Below, in pieces: positions 14,875 to 22,926 of a stretch of 22,926 nucleotides of DNA (positions are counted from its first letter, which is position 1; the number at the start of each line of letters is the position of its first letter). The DNA is from an uncultured Lachnospiraceae bacterium (lineage in GTDB: Bacteria > Bacillota > Clostridia > Lachnospirales > Lachnospiraceae): the NCBI GenBank assembly GCA_934402515.1, contig CAKRTZ010000035.1, positions 1 to 22,926 on the forward strand, given 5' to 3'. The notes below the pieces were generated by a model. The model was given only the letters and a program-made list of their open reading frames with translations. It searched no databases and was not told the DNA's origin. The translations under genes were made by a program, and so were the position numbers.

Positions 14875-14903
14875 AGTATAAAGGATTGGCGCAATAATTG
14901 CAA
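14875..14903 (-). promoter_or_regulatory. Sigma-A promoter of the Nudix-GerW-J-domain operon
   Basis: On the minus strand, TTGCAA (14898-14903) is 17 bases from TATACT (14875-14880), a good match at both hexamers. Start would be near 14868. A GTCAT-C-ATGAC palindrome at 14855-14865 sits just downstream and could be an operator. Confidence 0.68.
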
Positions 14904-14910
14904 GGTTTAG

Positions 14911-17673
14911 TTACAGGGGCTGCTTTATTCCAAAGTAACAGTCCAGAATCCGTTTTGCAATGGGTACCGCATGGTCGCCGCCGCTTCCGGCACCCTCCAA
15001 AATGATCGTCACTGCAATTTCCGGGTTTTCTACAGGGGCAAACCCGGTAAACCAGGCATGGGATTCTCCCTTAATATCGTTATATTCAGCCGATCCGGTC
15101 TTACCGGCAACAGTATAGGAAAGTCCGGAAAGACGTATTGCCGTTCCTTTCTCTACCACCTGTGTCATCAAGCGTGTCAATTCTGCTGCCTCTTCTCCGG
15201 ATATCAGCTGTTCCTCCCCCACCTTCGGTTTATTTTGCTTCACAGTCTGTCCGTCTGCACGCTTCACACAATCAGTCAGATAAGGCTGCATCATCACACC
15301 TTTATTTGCAATCGCCGCCGTGATCATATTCAAATGCATTGGTGTCATCAGTGTGCTTCCCTGGCCGATCACAGTCTGCATCGTCTCATAATCCCCAGTT
15401 TTCCCGCTAAAACCTGTCGTACTAATTCCCATCGCCATCTGAGAAGGAAGTTTTTCATTAAAGTAAAGTTTCTGCAGAGTCTTCTCGAACTTCTCCCTGT
15501 CCAGACGCATTCCGATATTGGCAAAGGAAGAATTGCAGGACTTTGCAAAGGAGGTGGTAAAATCCACCGTACCATGCTTGATATGATGATAACAGTTGAT
15601 GGTGTTGCCATCATAAGTATAGCTGCCTGTACACTGAAACTCATAACGGTTCAGATTCTGTGGATACTCCCGGATATATTCCAGGGCTGTCAAGATCTTA
15701 AAGGTAGAACCGGGAGGATACTTTCCGTTGGTCACCCGATTTACCAACACACTGTTATTCTCATCCTCTGTAATTTTGTCCCAGATACGATCAATCTCGT
15801 TGGGATCAAAATCCGGTTTGGAAACCATGGCCAGTACCTTTCCTGTGGAAACTTCTGTCACAACTACCGCCCCTTTATAAACTCCCAGAGCGTCGTAGGC
15901 AGTCTGCTGCAGATCCACGCGGAGGGTTGTATATAAACTATCCCCTGGGTTTTTATCTCCACTCTGGCTGTTGGACAATTTCTCCGTCTCTGAAAGGGAG
16001 GACTGCATCAGATAGTAATTCTCCGCAGCTTCCAGCCCGGCTTTTCCCTTGGTGGAATATCCCACTGCATGGGCAAACAGCTTTCCATAGGGATAATCCC
16101 TGGTTTCCTTTCCTTCCTTATCCGTAACAGTCTCCGCAAGGATTGCCCCGTCTGCAGCATAAATAGATCCTCTGGTATTTTCCTGCATTAACAGCTGCTG
16201 TCTGGAATTGTAACTGTTATCAAAAAATTTCTGACGGTTCTGCTGCGTATACCAGGTGACATATCCGATCATTCCCAAAAAGACAAAAGCTGATAAATAG
16301 CTGACCCGTAAAATTCTCTGTTGTACGTTCTTTTCCAGAAGAAGTCTCCTGCCTTTGCTCTTTTCATACCCTCCGATTCCGATTAATACTCCCTGTACCA
16401 TAAAGAAAGATAAAATCGTGGTGAGTACAGAACTTCCACCATAGCTCACAAGAGGCAATGTCACACCTGTCAAAGGAATACACTTTGTGCCTCCTCCGAT
16501 GGTGAGAAAGGTCTGGAACAAATAGCTGACTCCCAATCCAAACGCCAGATATCGTTCAAAGCCTGCCTCCTGATGAAGTGCAGTCTTCATCATAATCAGA
16601 AAATTATCCACACAGAGGATCAACAGACATACGGCAAAAAGTAAGCCGAATTCCTCTGTAATTGCAGAAAAAATGAAATCCGTCGTTACATAAGGAATGG
16701 CTGCCGGATTTCCCTTGTTTAAACCTGTTCCAAAAAAACCTCCGTTACTGATGGCAAACAGGGACTGGGCAATCTGGTAGCCGGTGCCGTCAATCACACT
16801 CCATGGATCTTTCCAGGCCTGCACCCGCACCTGGACATGACGAAACAGCTCATAGGCTGCCAGGGATGCCCCTGTTCCTCCTGCCAGCCCAAGAAGCAGG
16901 TAAATCCATTTCCCCGTGGCAAGTACTACCATAAAAGTATAAATCATAAAAAAAATCAATGCGCTGCCTAAATCTCTGGAAAAAGCCAAAAGCAATACAT
17001 GGACGGCAGCAAGTGCCGCCGTGATACATACCTGCCGTAAGTTTGCCGCTTTTGCAAAGGCTGCTGCAAGAAAAACCACAAACAACGGTTTTACCAGTTC
17101 GGAGGGCTGAAAAGTCACTCCCAGCAGGGTAAAAGAAAGCTTTGCTCCATTGCTTACGGTTCCCAGGAAAGCCACAAGACTCAGAAGCAGGATTCCCATA
17201 CAGGCATAAATCCAAGGATACTTCTTAAAAATCTGTCCATATCTGCTCATGAGCCAGGGAAGAAATAGCCCAACATAAATAGCCACGGCAGCCACTGTAA
17301 ACTGATGAATGGACCGATTAAAGTTCAACCTTGCCAGTATGGTAAAGCTGACGATCAACAGCATGCACATATTATGCAAAAGCAATCTGCTTCCCTTGGG
17401 ATACAACATGGCAAAAAGTCCCATGGCTCCCGCCAAAACCACAATCTGCACTGCAAAGTAAAACAAATAGACATAGTCTCCTTTGGACAATGTCAGCGAC
17501 AGAAAGACCGAAAAATGAAACAATGCCATCAGCAGCAGCTGCCAGACATAGCCCCATTTTCGTTTTTCTCTCGGTTTTCCCGAAAGAATACAGGCCTCCA
17601 GCGTGTAAAGAGCAAACAATATAAGAATGATATATCTCTGATATGCATGAAAATAAAAGAGAATCTGTTGCAT
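14911..17673 (-). CDS. SEDS peptidoglycan glycosyltransferase fused to class B PBP transpeptidase
   Basis: A 920-residue fusion of two enzymes that usually are separate proteins. The N-terminal half (about residues 1-450) is a FtsW/RodA/SpoVE (SEDS) polymerase with about ten membrane segments: FQPSELVKP with Glu192, SRDLGSAL with the likely catalytic Asp234, TDFIFSAITEEFG and LTGVTLPLVSYGGSS. After a cytoplasmic linker, one more membrane segment (about 465-485) leads to a periplasm-side class B PBP with a short pedestal domain. Its transpeptidase triad is Ser656-T-F-Lys659 (STFK), SCN at 712-714 and KTG at 858-860, all intact. It therefore should both polymerise lipid II and crosslink peptides, as RodA-PBP2 or FtsW-PBP3 do in trans. 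It starts three bases after the U32 gene, so these are probably coupled. Whether it serves elongation, division or sporulation cannot be told by eye. A fusion product cannot be an assembly error easily, because the frame is open throughout. Confidence 0.95.
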   Translation of the reverse strand: MQQILFYFHAYQRYIILILFALYTLEACILSGKPREKRKWGYVWQLLLMALFHFSVFLSLTLSKGDYVYLFYFAVQIVVLAGAMGLFAMLYPKGSRLLLHNMCMLLIVSFTILARLNFNRSIHQFTVAAVAIYVGLFLPWLMSRYGQIFKKYPWIYACMGILLLSLVAFLGTVSNGAKLSFTLLGVTFQPSELVKPLFVVFLAAAFAKAANLRQVCITAALAAVHVLLLAFSRDLGSALIFFMIYTFMVVLATGKWIYLLLGLAGGTGASLAAYELFRHVQVRVQAWKDPWSVIDGTGYQIAQSLFAISNGGFFGTGLNKGNPAAIPYVTTDFIFSAITEEFGLLFAVCLLILCVDNFLIMMKTALHQEAGFERYLAFGLGVSYLFQTFLTIGGGTKCIPLTGVTLPLVSYGGSSVLTTILSFFMVQGVLIGIGGYEKSKGRRLLLEKNVQQRILRVSYLSAFVFLGMIGYVTWYTQQNRQKFFDNSYNSRQQLLMQENTRGSIYAADGAILAETVTDKEGKETRDYPYGKLFAHAVGYSTKGKAGLEAAENYYLMQSSLSETEKLSNSQSGDKNPGDSLYTTLRVDLQQTAYDALGVYKGAVVVTEVSTGKVLAMVSKPDFDPNEIDRIWDKITEDENNSVLVNRVTNGKYPPGSTFKILTALEYIREYPQNLNRYEFQCTGSYTYDGNTINCYHHIKHGTVDFTTSFAKSCNSSFANIGMRLDREKFEKTLQKLYFNEKLPSQMAMGISTTGFSGKTGDYETMQTVIGQGSTLMTPMHLNMITAAIANKGVMMQPYLTDCVKRADGQTVKQNKPKVGEEQLISGEEAAELTRLMTQVVEKGTAIRLSGLSYTVAGKTGSAEYNDIKGESHAWFTGFAPVENPEIAVTIILEGAGSGGDHAVPIAKRILDCYFGIKQPL

Positions 17674-17676
17674 AAA

Positions 17677-19833
17677 TTATTCTACGCCTCGTTTATAATG
17701 TCCCGTTGTGTACTCCTTCAAGGGAAACTCGCCCCCTTGTCCTCTCATCAGTCCGTCAAAGAATCCCAGTATTGCCTCCATCTGTGAGACTGTCTCATTG
17801 GTAAATTCCAGTCGCCCGGTCTGAATGGAAGGCTGTGCCATAATCTGGGAGAAAGCCCCGTGTAAGGACTGGGGTACACTGTTATAAATGATATTGGTAC
17901 AATGGGTACAGTCAAACTGCACCGGGAAATTTTTGTGATAACGGTCCGTCAGGTTCCAGAATTCTGCCTCTCCGTTCCTTCCATTACCACAGGTTCCGCA
18001 GGTCTTACGAATGCAGTTGGCGGTATGCATCAATGCTGTCCTGCCGTAAAGCACTTCCTCAAAGCAACCTTCTCCCAGTTCCCGCTTTTCATATTGATTT
18101 AATTCCAGTGGTAATGTGATTTCATCCGCATAGGTAGACAAAAACCGTTCTGCCTCCCGGTTCCAAACATACAGGGAAGAATCTGCCACGCGAGACCCTT
18201 CGATGCCACACTCCCGTAGATACTGTAATTGTTCCAGATTGGCAAATAACACACCGTCCGCCTTGGGGAGTATCTTTTCCAGTTTTCTTTTCCATTCTCC
18301 TCTGGAAATTCTCGGAAGCCGCAGATAGCATTGCTTTCCTTCCGACTGTAACTGCTCGATTTGTTTCCATCCTTTTTCCCACAGTTGATCCGGAATATAA
18401 ACACGGGACACAGTTTTCCACTGCCTGATCTTCTCCGTCAATGCCTGTAGCTGTCCGGAACTTACAATAGAAATGCTGAGGTTTTTCGAGGGTTTTCTCT
18501 GACTTATCACCTCTTCCTGTTCTTCTGCAGCCACTTCCGGCACTGTCCGTTTCCAGGATTTCCACAAGTTCTGCTGTAAGGCCTCCACCGCTTCCCTGCG
18601 AAGAGCATTTAATTCTCCCACGGGGACAAAGACTTCTCCTTTCATGTTACAGGAAAAATTTGCTAATACAAAGGAAGTATTGCCAAGTTTGGCAAACTGT
18701 TTCTGGATATCTGCTTCTGCTGCCGGACGATTCTGCGCAGCCTGTACCGTCTTCCCCGTAATCACGCATTCCTGTACTTTTCCTTGCTGCTGTTCTCTGA
18801 TCGTTACCTGTGCCGGCTGTCCTACGGTAAGTTCCACTTCCATCTCTATAGGGAGTCTGGGAAGTTCCCTCACATATTCCTCGGTAATATGCTGTGCTAA
18901 TGCCTCATCAGTTCCCACATAGCCCGGTTTATCCAGAGTAATCATTTCTCTGCCATTGCGGCGCTCATAGTAACCCTGGGAACGTTCACTTCGGATATAA
19001 AGCTTGGACAAAATTTCCAAATCCTTTTGCTCTACCTGGTAATGCACAGGATCAGGATCTGCCAGATAGCGATCCATATATTTACGATAAATGGCCGTCA
19101 CTCCCGCTGCATAAGCAGGTTTTTTCATTCTGCCTTCGATTTTAAAGGAATCTATTCCTGCATCAATCAGCCTGGGAAGAAGTTCAATGGTACACATATC
19201 CTTTAAGGATAAAGGATAACCTTCCTTCCCCTTCACCGTATAGGGTAATCGGCAGGGCTGGGCACACCGGCCTCTGTTGCCGCTTCGTCCGCCGAGAAAG
19301 CTGCTGAACAGGCATTGTCCGGAATAACAATAACAGATCGCCCCATGGATAAAGGTTTCCAGAGCCACTCCCGTCTCCCTTTTCATGCAGATCAGTTCTT
19401 CCAACGACAGTTCTCTGGCAGGAACCACCCGGCATACACCCTGTTCCTGCAAAAAGCGCACCCCCTCCGATCCTGTAACCGTCATCTGGGTACTGGCATG
19501 CAGCTCCATGCCCGGAAAATGTTTCCTGCAGAAAGAAAGGACTCCGAAATCCTGTATGATAATTCCATCCAGTCCGGCTTCATAAAGAGGCGCAATATAA
19601 TCATAAAGTTCCCCGAATTCCCGTTCCTTAATGAGTGTATTCAGGGTCAGGTAAATCTTCTTTCCATGAAGATGAGCCAGCTGCAGTGCTTCCACCAGCT
19701 GTTCTGTGGTGAAATTATCCGCATAGGCACGGGCATTAAATTTGTCGCCCCCCAGATAGATGGCATCTGCTCCTGCGTTCATGACTCCTATAAAGCTGTC
19801 CCAGTTTCCTGCTGGGCTTAATAATTCCGGCAT
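17677..19833 (-). CDS. U32 family protein, probable 23S rRNA 5-hydroxycytidine synthase (RlhA-like)
   Basis: A 718-residue U32-type protein. The N-terminal TIM-barrel-like part begins MPELLSPAGNWDSFIGVMNA and ADAIYLGGDKFNARA, and contains the U32 signature FIHGAICYCYSGQCLFSS and GNRGRCAQPCR with clustered Cys that are likely to hold an iron-sulfur centre. The long C-terminal part (DUF3656-like insert, then TKTCGTCGNG and the VQFDCTHCTNIIYNSVPQSL ending, my transcription approximate in the first) is characteristic of long U32 proteins such as E. coli RlhA, which hydroxylates a 23S rRNA cytidine; the old name peptidase is misleading. The ATG at 19831-19833 follows AGGAG by seven bases; a GTG start at 19854 is rejected because it lies upstream of that ribosome site. 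A terminator-like hairpin lies between zapA and this gene. Confidence 0.88.
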   Translation of the reverse strand: MPELLSPAGNWDSFIGVMNAGADAIYLGGDKFNARAYADNFTTEQLVEALQLAHLHGKKIYLTLNTLIKEREFGELYDYIAPLYEAGLDGIIIQDFGVLSFCRKHFPGMELHASTQMTVTGSEGVRFLQEQGVCRVVPARELSLEELICMKRETGVALETFIHGAICYCYSGQCLFSSFLGGRSGNRGRCAQPCRLPYTVKGKEGYPLSLKDMCTIELLPRLIDAGIDSFKIEGRMKKPAYAAGVTAIYRKYMDRYLADPDPVHYQVEQKDLEILSKLYIRSERSQGYYERRNGREMITLDKPGYVGTDEALAQHITEEYVRELPRLPIEMEVELTVGQPAQVTIREQQQGKVQECVITGKTVQAAQNRPAAEADIQKQFAKLGNTSFVLANFSCNMKGEVFVPVGELNALRREAVEALQQNLWKSWKRTVPEVAAEEQEEVISQRKPSKNLSISIVSSGQLQALTEKIRQWKTVSRVYIPDQLWEKGWKQIEQLQSEGKQCYLRLPRISRGEWKRKLEKILPKADGVLFANLEQLQYLRECGIEGSRVADSSLYVWNREAERFLSTYADEITLPLELNQYEKRELGEGCFEEVLYGRTALMHTANCIRKTCGTCGNGRNGEAEFWNLTDRYHKNFPVQFDCTHCTNIIYNSVPQSLHGAFSQIMAQPSIQTGRLEFTNETVSQMEAILGFFDGLMRGQGGEFPLKEYTTGHYKRGVE

Positions 19834-19861
19834 CTTTTTTCTCCTGAAATTCACATCGTAA

Positions 19862-19901
19862 TTCTAAAAAAGCTGTCCTCTCCTTTGGAAAAGACAGCTT
19901 T
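19862..19901 (-). terminator. Intrinsic terminator after zapA
   Basis: Read on the minus strand, AAAGCTGTC and GACAGCTTT form a nine-pair stem with a 15-base loop and are followed by a T-run (TTTTTTAGAA counting from the stem). It starts 14 bases after the zapA stop and ends about 30 bases before the U32 start, where there is no room for a usual promoter. It either lets part of the transcript read through or acts as an attenuator. Confidence 0.8.
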
Positions 19902-19914
19902 CGTATCGTTCCTA

Positions 19915-20322
19915 TTATTTTTTCTGTTCTTTGAGTTCTGCCTCCAGACGCATGATTTTACGGGTGTTCTCATTGGACTGCACCTGTGCATCCTTCGCAG
20001 CTTTTTCCGCATTTTCCAGCTTGATCTGAGAAGCAATCAGTTCATGCTTCAGGTCATATAATTCCTTTTCCTTATTGCGGATATCTTCCTCCAACAGTTC
20101 AATCTGCTTCTTGGCTTTAAAATAGTCGTCCGCCACGTTCAACTGCAAGAGAACATTCTGCATATCTCCCGGCAAGCGTTTAAAGCTATCCACCTTATTA
20201 TACTCGGCAAGCTTGTTATTGATATAAGAGGCCACCTTCTGCAAATATGCCTCACTCTCATAACCGCTTAATGTAAATACTTTTCCACCAATGATTACTT
20301 CGGTATCTGTCTTCTGTGACAT
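19915..20322 (-). CDS. zapA: Cell division protein ZapA
   Basis: A 135-residue cytoplasmic FtsZ-associated protein that bundles FtsZ at the division ring. The N-terminal globular domain has TEVIIGGKVFTLSGYESEAY and LQKVASYINNKLAE; the C-terminal two-thirds is a coiled coil with heptad-like ELLEEDIRNKEKELYDLKHE. Length and order match ZapA. The ATG follows GAGGG at about eight bases. It has its own sigma-A promoter in the gap behind ruvB and a terminator behind it, so it appears to be transcribed largely alone although it is inside a run of same-strand genes. Confidence 0.94.
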   Translation of the reverse strand: MSQKTDTEVIIGGKVFTLSGYESEAYLQKVASYINNKLAEYNKVDSFKRLPGDMQNVLLQLNVADDYFKAKKQIELLEEDIRNKEKELYDLKHELIASQIKLENAEKAAKDAQVQSNENTRKIMRLEAELKEQKK

Positions 20323-20379
20323 AACGTAAACCCTCGCTACAAAATATGCCGCTCATCATTTGATAAATATACAACATCT

Positions 20380-20409
20380 ATTATATAGCATATCGTCAGA
20401 TAATTTCAA
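20380..20409 (-). promoter_or_regulatory. Sigma-A promoter of zapA
   Basis: On the minus strand TTGAAA (20404-20409) is 18 bases from a perfect TATAAT (20380-20385). The -35 lies across the end of ruvB, beside its stop codon. Start would be near 20373, with a leader of about 50 bases before zapA. Confidence 0.7.
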
Positions 20410-21388
20410 CCCCTAAATGTGCATAGGCATATTCTGTCACCACCCGTCCTCTGGGTGTGCGATTCAAAAACCCATTCTTGATAAGGTACGGCTCGTACAC
20501 ATCCTCAATGGTGCCGGAATCCTCTCCGATAGCAGCAGCCAGCGTATCCAGTCCCACCGGGCCGCCGTTAAACTTTTCGATCATTGTGAATAAAATATTT
20601 CTGTCTATATGATCCAGCCCCCGCTTGTCCACATCCATGAGATCCAATGCAGTATTCGCAATGTCTTCAGTAATTTTCCCGTCATAGCGTACCTGGGCAA
20701 AATCCCGGACTCTTTTTAAAATGCGGTTGGCAAGTCTGGGCGTTCCTCTGCTGCGGCGTGCCAGTTCCATGGCTCCTCCCTCATCAATTTCCACATTTAA
20801 CAGGCGTGCGGAATGCTGGATAATAAGTTTTAATTCCTCATCCGAGTAAAATTCCAGACGGTGGATGACGCCAAACCGATCCCGGAGCGGTGCAGACAGC
20901 ATACCGGCCCTGGTGGTTGCTCCCACCAGGGTAAATTTTGGCAGATCCAGACGGATGGAACGTGCGGAAGAGCCTTTTCCAATCATAATGTCAATGGCAA
21001 AATCCTCCATGGCCGGATACAAAACCTCCTCCACCTGTCGGTTCAGGCGGTGGATCTCATCCACAAAAAGTACATCTCCCTCCTGCAGATTATTTAAAAT
21101 TGCCGCCATTTCTCCTGGTTTCTCAATTGCCGGTCCACTGGTCACCTTCATATGAGTTCCCATCTCGTTGGCAATAATTCCCGCCAGCGTCGTCTTTCCC
21201 AGTCCTGGAGGGCCGTAAAACAGTACATGATCCAGACTCTCTCCCCGGCTCTTTGCCGCATCAATATAGATCTGGAGACTTTCCTTGGCTTTTTCCTGTC
21301 CGATATATTCTTTTAATGTCTGAGGACGCAGTGATCCCTCCAGGCGTACATCCTCTTCTGTTACATTCGTCTCAATCGATCTTGCCAT
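20396..21388 (-). CDS. ruvB: Holliday junction branch migration ATPase RuvB
   Basis: A 330-residue AAA+ ring motor that drives branch migration of Holliday junctions with RuvA. Seen are the Walker A GPPGLGKT at 59-66, the Walker B DEIH at 110-113, the sensor GATTR at 156-160 with the RDRFG finger after it, and the C-terminal winged-helix part ending TPRGRVVTEYAYAHLG. Length and order are normal. The ATG at 21386-21388 has GAGG upstream; an ATG eight codons earlier lacks a site and would extend an unconserved N-terminus. It lies 35 bases after ruvA and is co-transcribed with it. Confidence 0.98.
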   Translation of the reverse strand: MARSIETNVTEEDVRLEGSLRPQTLKEYIGQEKAKESLQIYIDAAKSRGESLDHVLFYGPPGLGKTTLAGIIANEMGTHMKVTSGPAIEKPGEMAAILNNLQEGDVLFVDEIHRLNRQVEEVLYPAMEDFAIDIMIGKGSSARSIRLDLPKFTLVGATTRAGMLSAPLRDRFGVIHRLEFYSDEELKLIIQHSARLLNVEIDEGGAMELARRSRGTPRLANRILKRVRDFAQVRYDGKITEDIANTALDLMDVDKRGLDHIDRNILFTMIEKFNGGPVGLDTLAAAIGEDSGTIEDVYEPYLIKNGFLNRTPRGRVVTEYAYAHLGVEII

Positions 21389-21423
21389 ACTTCTCCTCGT
21401 TTCCGTATGCATTTCACATTATT

Positions 21424-22026
21424 TTAAAACATGTGTTTCAGGGCTGCCTTTAACAGCTGTTCAATGTCCATCGTCTCATAATTTTCCACCTGTTTAATGG
21501 CCTTAAGGGCGTCCGTAGAAGTGTAGCCTAATGCTACCAGAGCCTCTACCACATCGTTTCTCACAGAAAGATTCTCATCCGCATGGGTATAGGCAGCCGT
21601 CTCTCCCCCAATCTGTGTCTCCTGAATGGAAACCTTGTCCCTAAGCTCCAGAATCACTCGTTCCGCCGTCTTGGCTCCAATTCCCGGTGCCCTGCTGATC
21701 GCTTTAGCATCCCCTGAAAGAATGGCAAAGCGCAAGTCATCCGGTGTCAGTACCGAGAGAATGGCAAGGCCACCTTTGGGTCCGATTCCATTAACCCCGA
21801 TCAGTTTCTTAAAAATATTCAAATCATCCTTGGTCAGAAACCCATAGAGTAAAAAGGCATCCTCCCGCACACAGGTGTAGGTATAAATCTTCGCCTCCTG
21901 CCCCACTCTCGGCAGATATTCCGCCGTCCTGCCGGAAACATACACGTTGATACCCAGACCGTTTACATCCAGTACCACACAGTCTTCCTCTTTATCCGCA
22001 ATGATTCCTCTCACAAATCCAATCAT
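21424..22026 (-). CDS. ruvA: Holliday junction DNA-binding protein RuvA
   Basis: A 200-residue protein that tetramerises on Holliday junctions and loads RuvB. The OB-fold N-terminus is MIGFVRGIIADKEEDCVVLD, followed by two helix-hairpin-helix motifs (GVNGIGPKGGLAILS and APGIGAKTAERVILELRDK), and the flexible C-terminal domain III that contacts RuvB (VVEALVALGYTSTDALKAIK). The full arrangement is intact. The ATG follows GAGGAAATT. It is 37 bases after the transporter gene and 35 bases before ruvB. Confidence 0.98.
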   Translation of the reverse strand: MIGFVRGIIADKEEDCVVLDVNGLGINVYVSGRTAEYLPRVGQEAKIYTYTCVREDAFLLYGFLTKDDLNIFKKLIGVNGIGPKGGLAILSVLTPDDLRFAILSGDAKAISRAPGIGAKTAERVILELRDKVSIQETQIGGETAAYTHADENLSVRNDVVEALVALGYTSTDALKAIKQVENYETMDIEQLLKAALKHMF

Positions 22027-22063
22027 AATTTCCTCATTTCTTCACTTGTTTTTCTTCCACCAG

Positions 22064-22576
22064 CTAATATTCCTGCCACATGCGGTTCACATACCGCCAG
22101 GTCACCCTTGCCACAATTCCAATCAATGCTCCGGTTATCATTCCCGCAACAATCAACCATGGCAAATAATAAAACAGATGGAGATTTTCCACCACACAGA
22201 CTGCCACCACCAGTTGTCCCAGATTGTGGAACACCCCTCCGGCAATACTCACCGTGCTCATGGAAAACCGGAATCTTTTTAGAAGTACCATGGCTCCAAA
22301 GCTCACCAAAGCCCCTGCCATACTGTACAAAATTGCCGCAAAATTGCCAAATAAAAAACCGGATAATACCACCCGGAGTACATCAATCCCCAGTGCCATC
22401 TGCCATCCCGATGCATACAATGTCAAAAGAACTGCAAGATTGGCAAGTCCCAGTTTTACTCCCGGTATGCCAATGGTGAGAGGTAGCAAAGATTCCACAT
22501 AGGACAACACCAGGGTCAGTGCCAGCATCAGTCCTGAAAATGCCACCTTTGTGGCTTTACTTTGCCACTGCGTCAA
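22064..22576 (-). CDS. Gx transporter family / heptaprenyl diphosphate synthase component I-like membrane protein
   Basis: A 170-residue integral membrane protein with about five hydrophobic segments. It resembles the family annotated as Gx transporter or heptaprenyl diphosphate synthase component I: VAFSGLMLALTLVLSYVESL, then IGIPGVKLGLANLAVLLTLY, then VVLSGFLFGNFAAILYSMAG and GGVFHNLGQLVVAVCVV. The family name for prenyl synthesis is probably misleading; an S-component-like small-molecule uptake role is likely. The chosen start is TTG at 22574-22576, with GGAGG seven bases upstream and a family-typical length; a longer frame to 22636 reads through the previous gene. The start overlaps the NusG-domain gene by 20 bases, which suggests translational coupling. 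Confidence 0.85.
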   Translation of the reverse strand: MTQWQSKATKVAFSGLMLALTLVLSYVESLLPLTIGIPGVKLGLANLAVLLTLYASGWQMALGIDVLRVVLSGFLFGNFAAILYSMAGALVSFGAMVLLKRFRFSMSTVSIAGGVFHNLGQLVVAVCVVENLHLFYYLPWLIVAGMITGALIGIVARVTWRYVNRMWQEY

Positions 22577-22925
22577 GTCCGTTCTCCTCCGCTTTCCCTG
22601 TAATCTCGATAACCAGCTTATGGGGCAGACACACAATGGTTTGTCCGGTATGGCTGATTTTTCCCTGTTTCACACAGATTCCATCGGGACAGTCTGCCTC
22701 CACAATGGATGCCTTGCCCCCGGCGATGACCAGATGGTTTTGACCAGTCTCCGTTTCAATTATTTTATCCACAGAAGTCTCAAGTGACCATCTGCCCACT
22801 TCCTGTCCATCCACTTTCGCCACCACCTGGGTTCCCCGGGCGGTGAAAAAGTACAGAACAGACGCTGCTATGAGAGCAATCCCTAAAAAACTTCCTATCA
22901 AAATCCAGTCTTTTTTATGTTTCAT
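22557..22925 (-). CDS. NusG domain II-containing membrane-anchored protein
   Basis: A 122-residue protein with one N-terminal membrane segment (about residues 7-27) and an extracytoplasmic NusG_II domain: QVVAKVDGQEVGRWSLE, then the CPDGICVKQGKI motif and TIVCLPHKLVIEITG. The Cys pair and the conserved CLPHKLVI are characteristic, but this family is unrelated in function to the elongation factor NusG despite its name. It is nearly always linked to the Gx transporter gene, as here, with a 20-base overlap; a joint role in an envelope redox or cofactor system is inferred. The ATG is one base inside the right edge, so the ribosome site and any promoter lie outside the window. Confidence 0.88.
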   Translation of the reverse strand: MKHKKDWILIGSFLGIALIAASVLYFFTARGTQVVAKVDGQEVGRWSLETSVDKIIETETGQNHLVIAGGKASIVEADCPDGICVKQGKISHTGQTIVCLPHKLVIEITGKAEENGLDAVAK

Positions 22926-22926
22926 A

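Noticed and set aside
14971..15936. Plus-strand 321-residue open frame opposite the PBP half
   Set aside because: Antisense shadow of the STFK/SCN/KTG-containing domain, with Cys/His-rich composition typical of a wrong frame.

Overview
The window reads as a core chromosomal segment of a low-to-moderate GC Firmicute, most likely a spore-forming member of the Lachnospiraceae/Clostridia. The reasons are the AGGAGG-type ribosome binding sites, the linked rpmB / asp23 / DAK2 kinase / recG order, a GerW-type (YtfJ) sporulation gene next to a DUF2953 gene, a class B sortase beside a giant BspA-type leucine-rich-repeat surface protein, and a single-chain SEDS/class B PBP fusion. This placement is inference; no rRNA, tRNA or species marker is present. 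I saw no insertion sequence, prophage, CRISPR array or tRNA.

Layout from left to right. (1) 1-5087, minus strand: a sortase followed by a very large LRR surface protein that runs off the left edge. This is a cell-surface module, probably enzyme plus substrate. (2) 5174-6317, plus strand: a compact cluster of three small genes (a Cys/Gly/Asn-rich 82-residue protein with an internal duplication, a Met-rich-tailed 151-residue protein and a ~93-residue protein). It is preceded by a sequence that matches the sigma-K (late mother-cell) promoter consensus, so it is a candidate spore-coat or spore-envelope cluster and the most novel-looking part of the window. (3) 6283-11365, minus: asp23 (yloU), the DAK2-domain fatty-acid kinase subunit (fakA/yloV), recG and a DegV/FakB-type lipid-binding protein, in one probable operon. 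(4) 11366-11902: a divergent promoter region and monocistronic rpmB (L28) with a strong terminator. (5) 11950-14831, minus: a Nudix hydrolase, a 107-residue unknown, a DUF2953 membrane protein, the GerW sporulation protein, a 46-residue membrane protein and a coiled-coil J-domain protein, read in that order from a good sigma-A promoter at 14875-14903. (6) 14911-22925, minus: a NusG-domain-II protein, a Gx-type transporter, ruvA, ruvB, zapA (own promoter and terminator), a U32/RlhA-type rRNA hydroxylase and the SEDS-PBP fusion.

How the genes work together. Recombination functions (ruvAB, recG) are separated by cell-envelope functions (zapA at the division ring, the SEDS-PBP peptidoglycan synthase). 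FakA and the DegV protein probably form the fatty-acid kinase that feeds exogenous fatty acids into phospholipid synthesis. The two sporulation-linked blocks (5174-6317 and the GerW operon) suggest a spore former. All calls come from reading the sequence and translations by eye; no homology search was possible.
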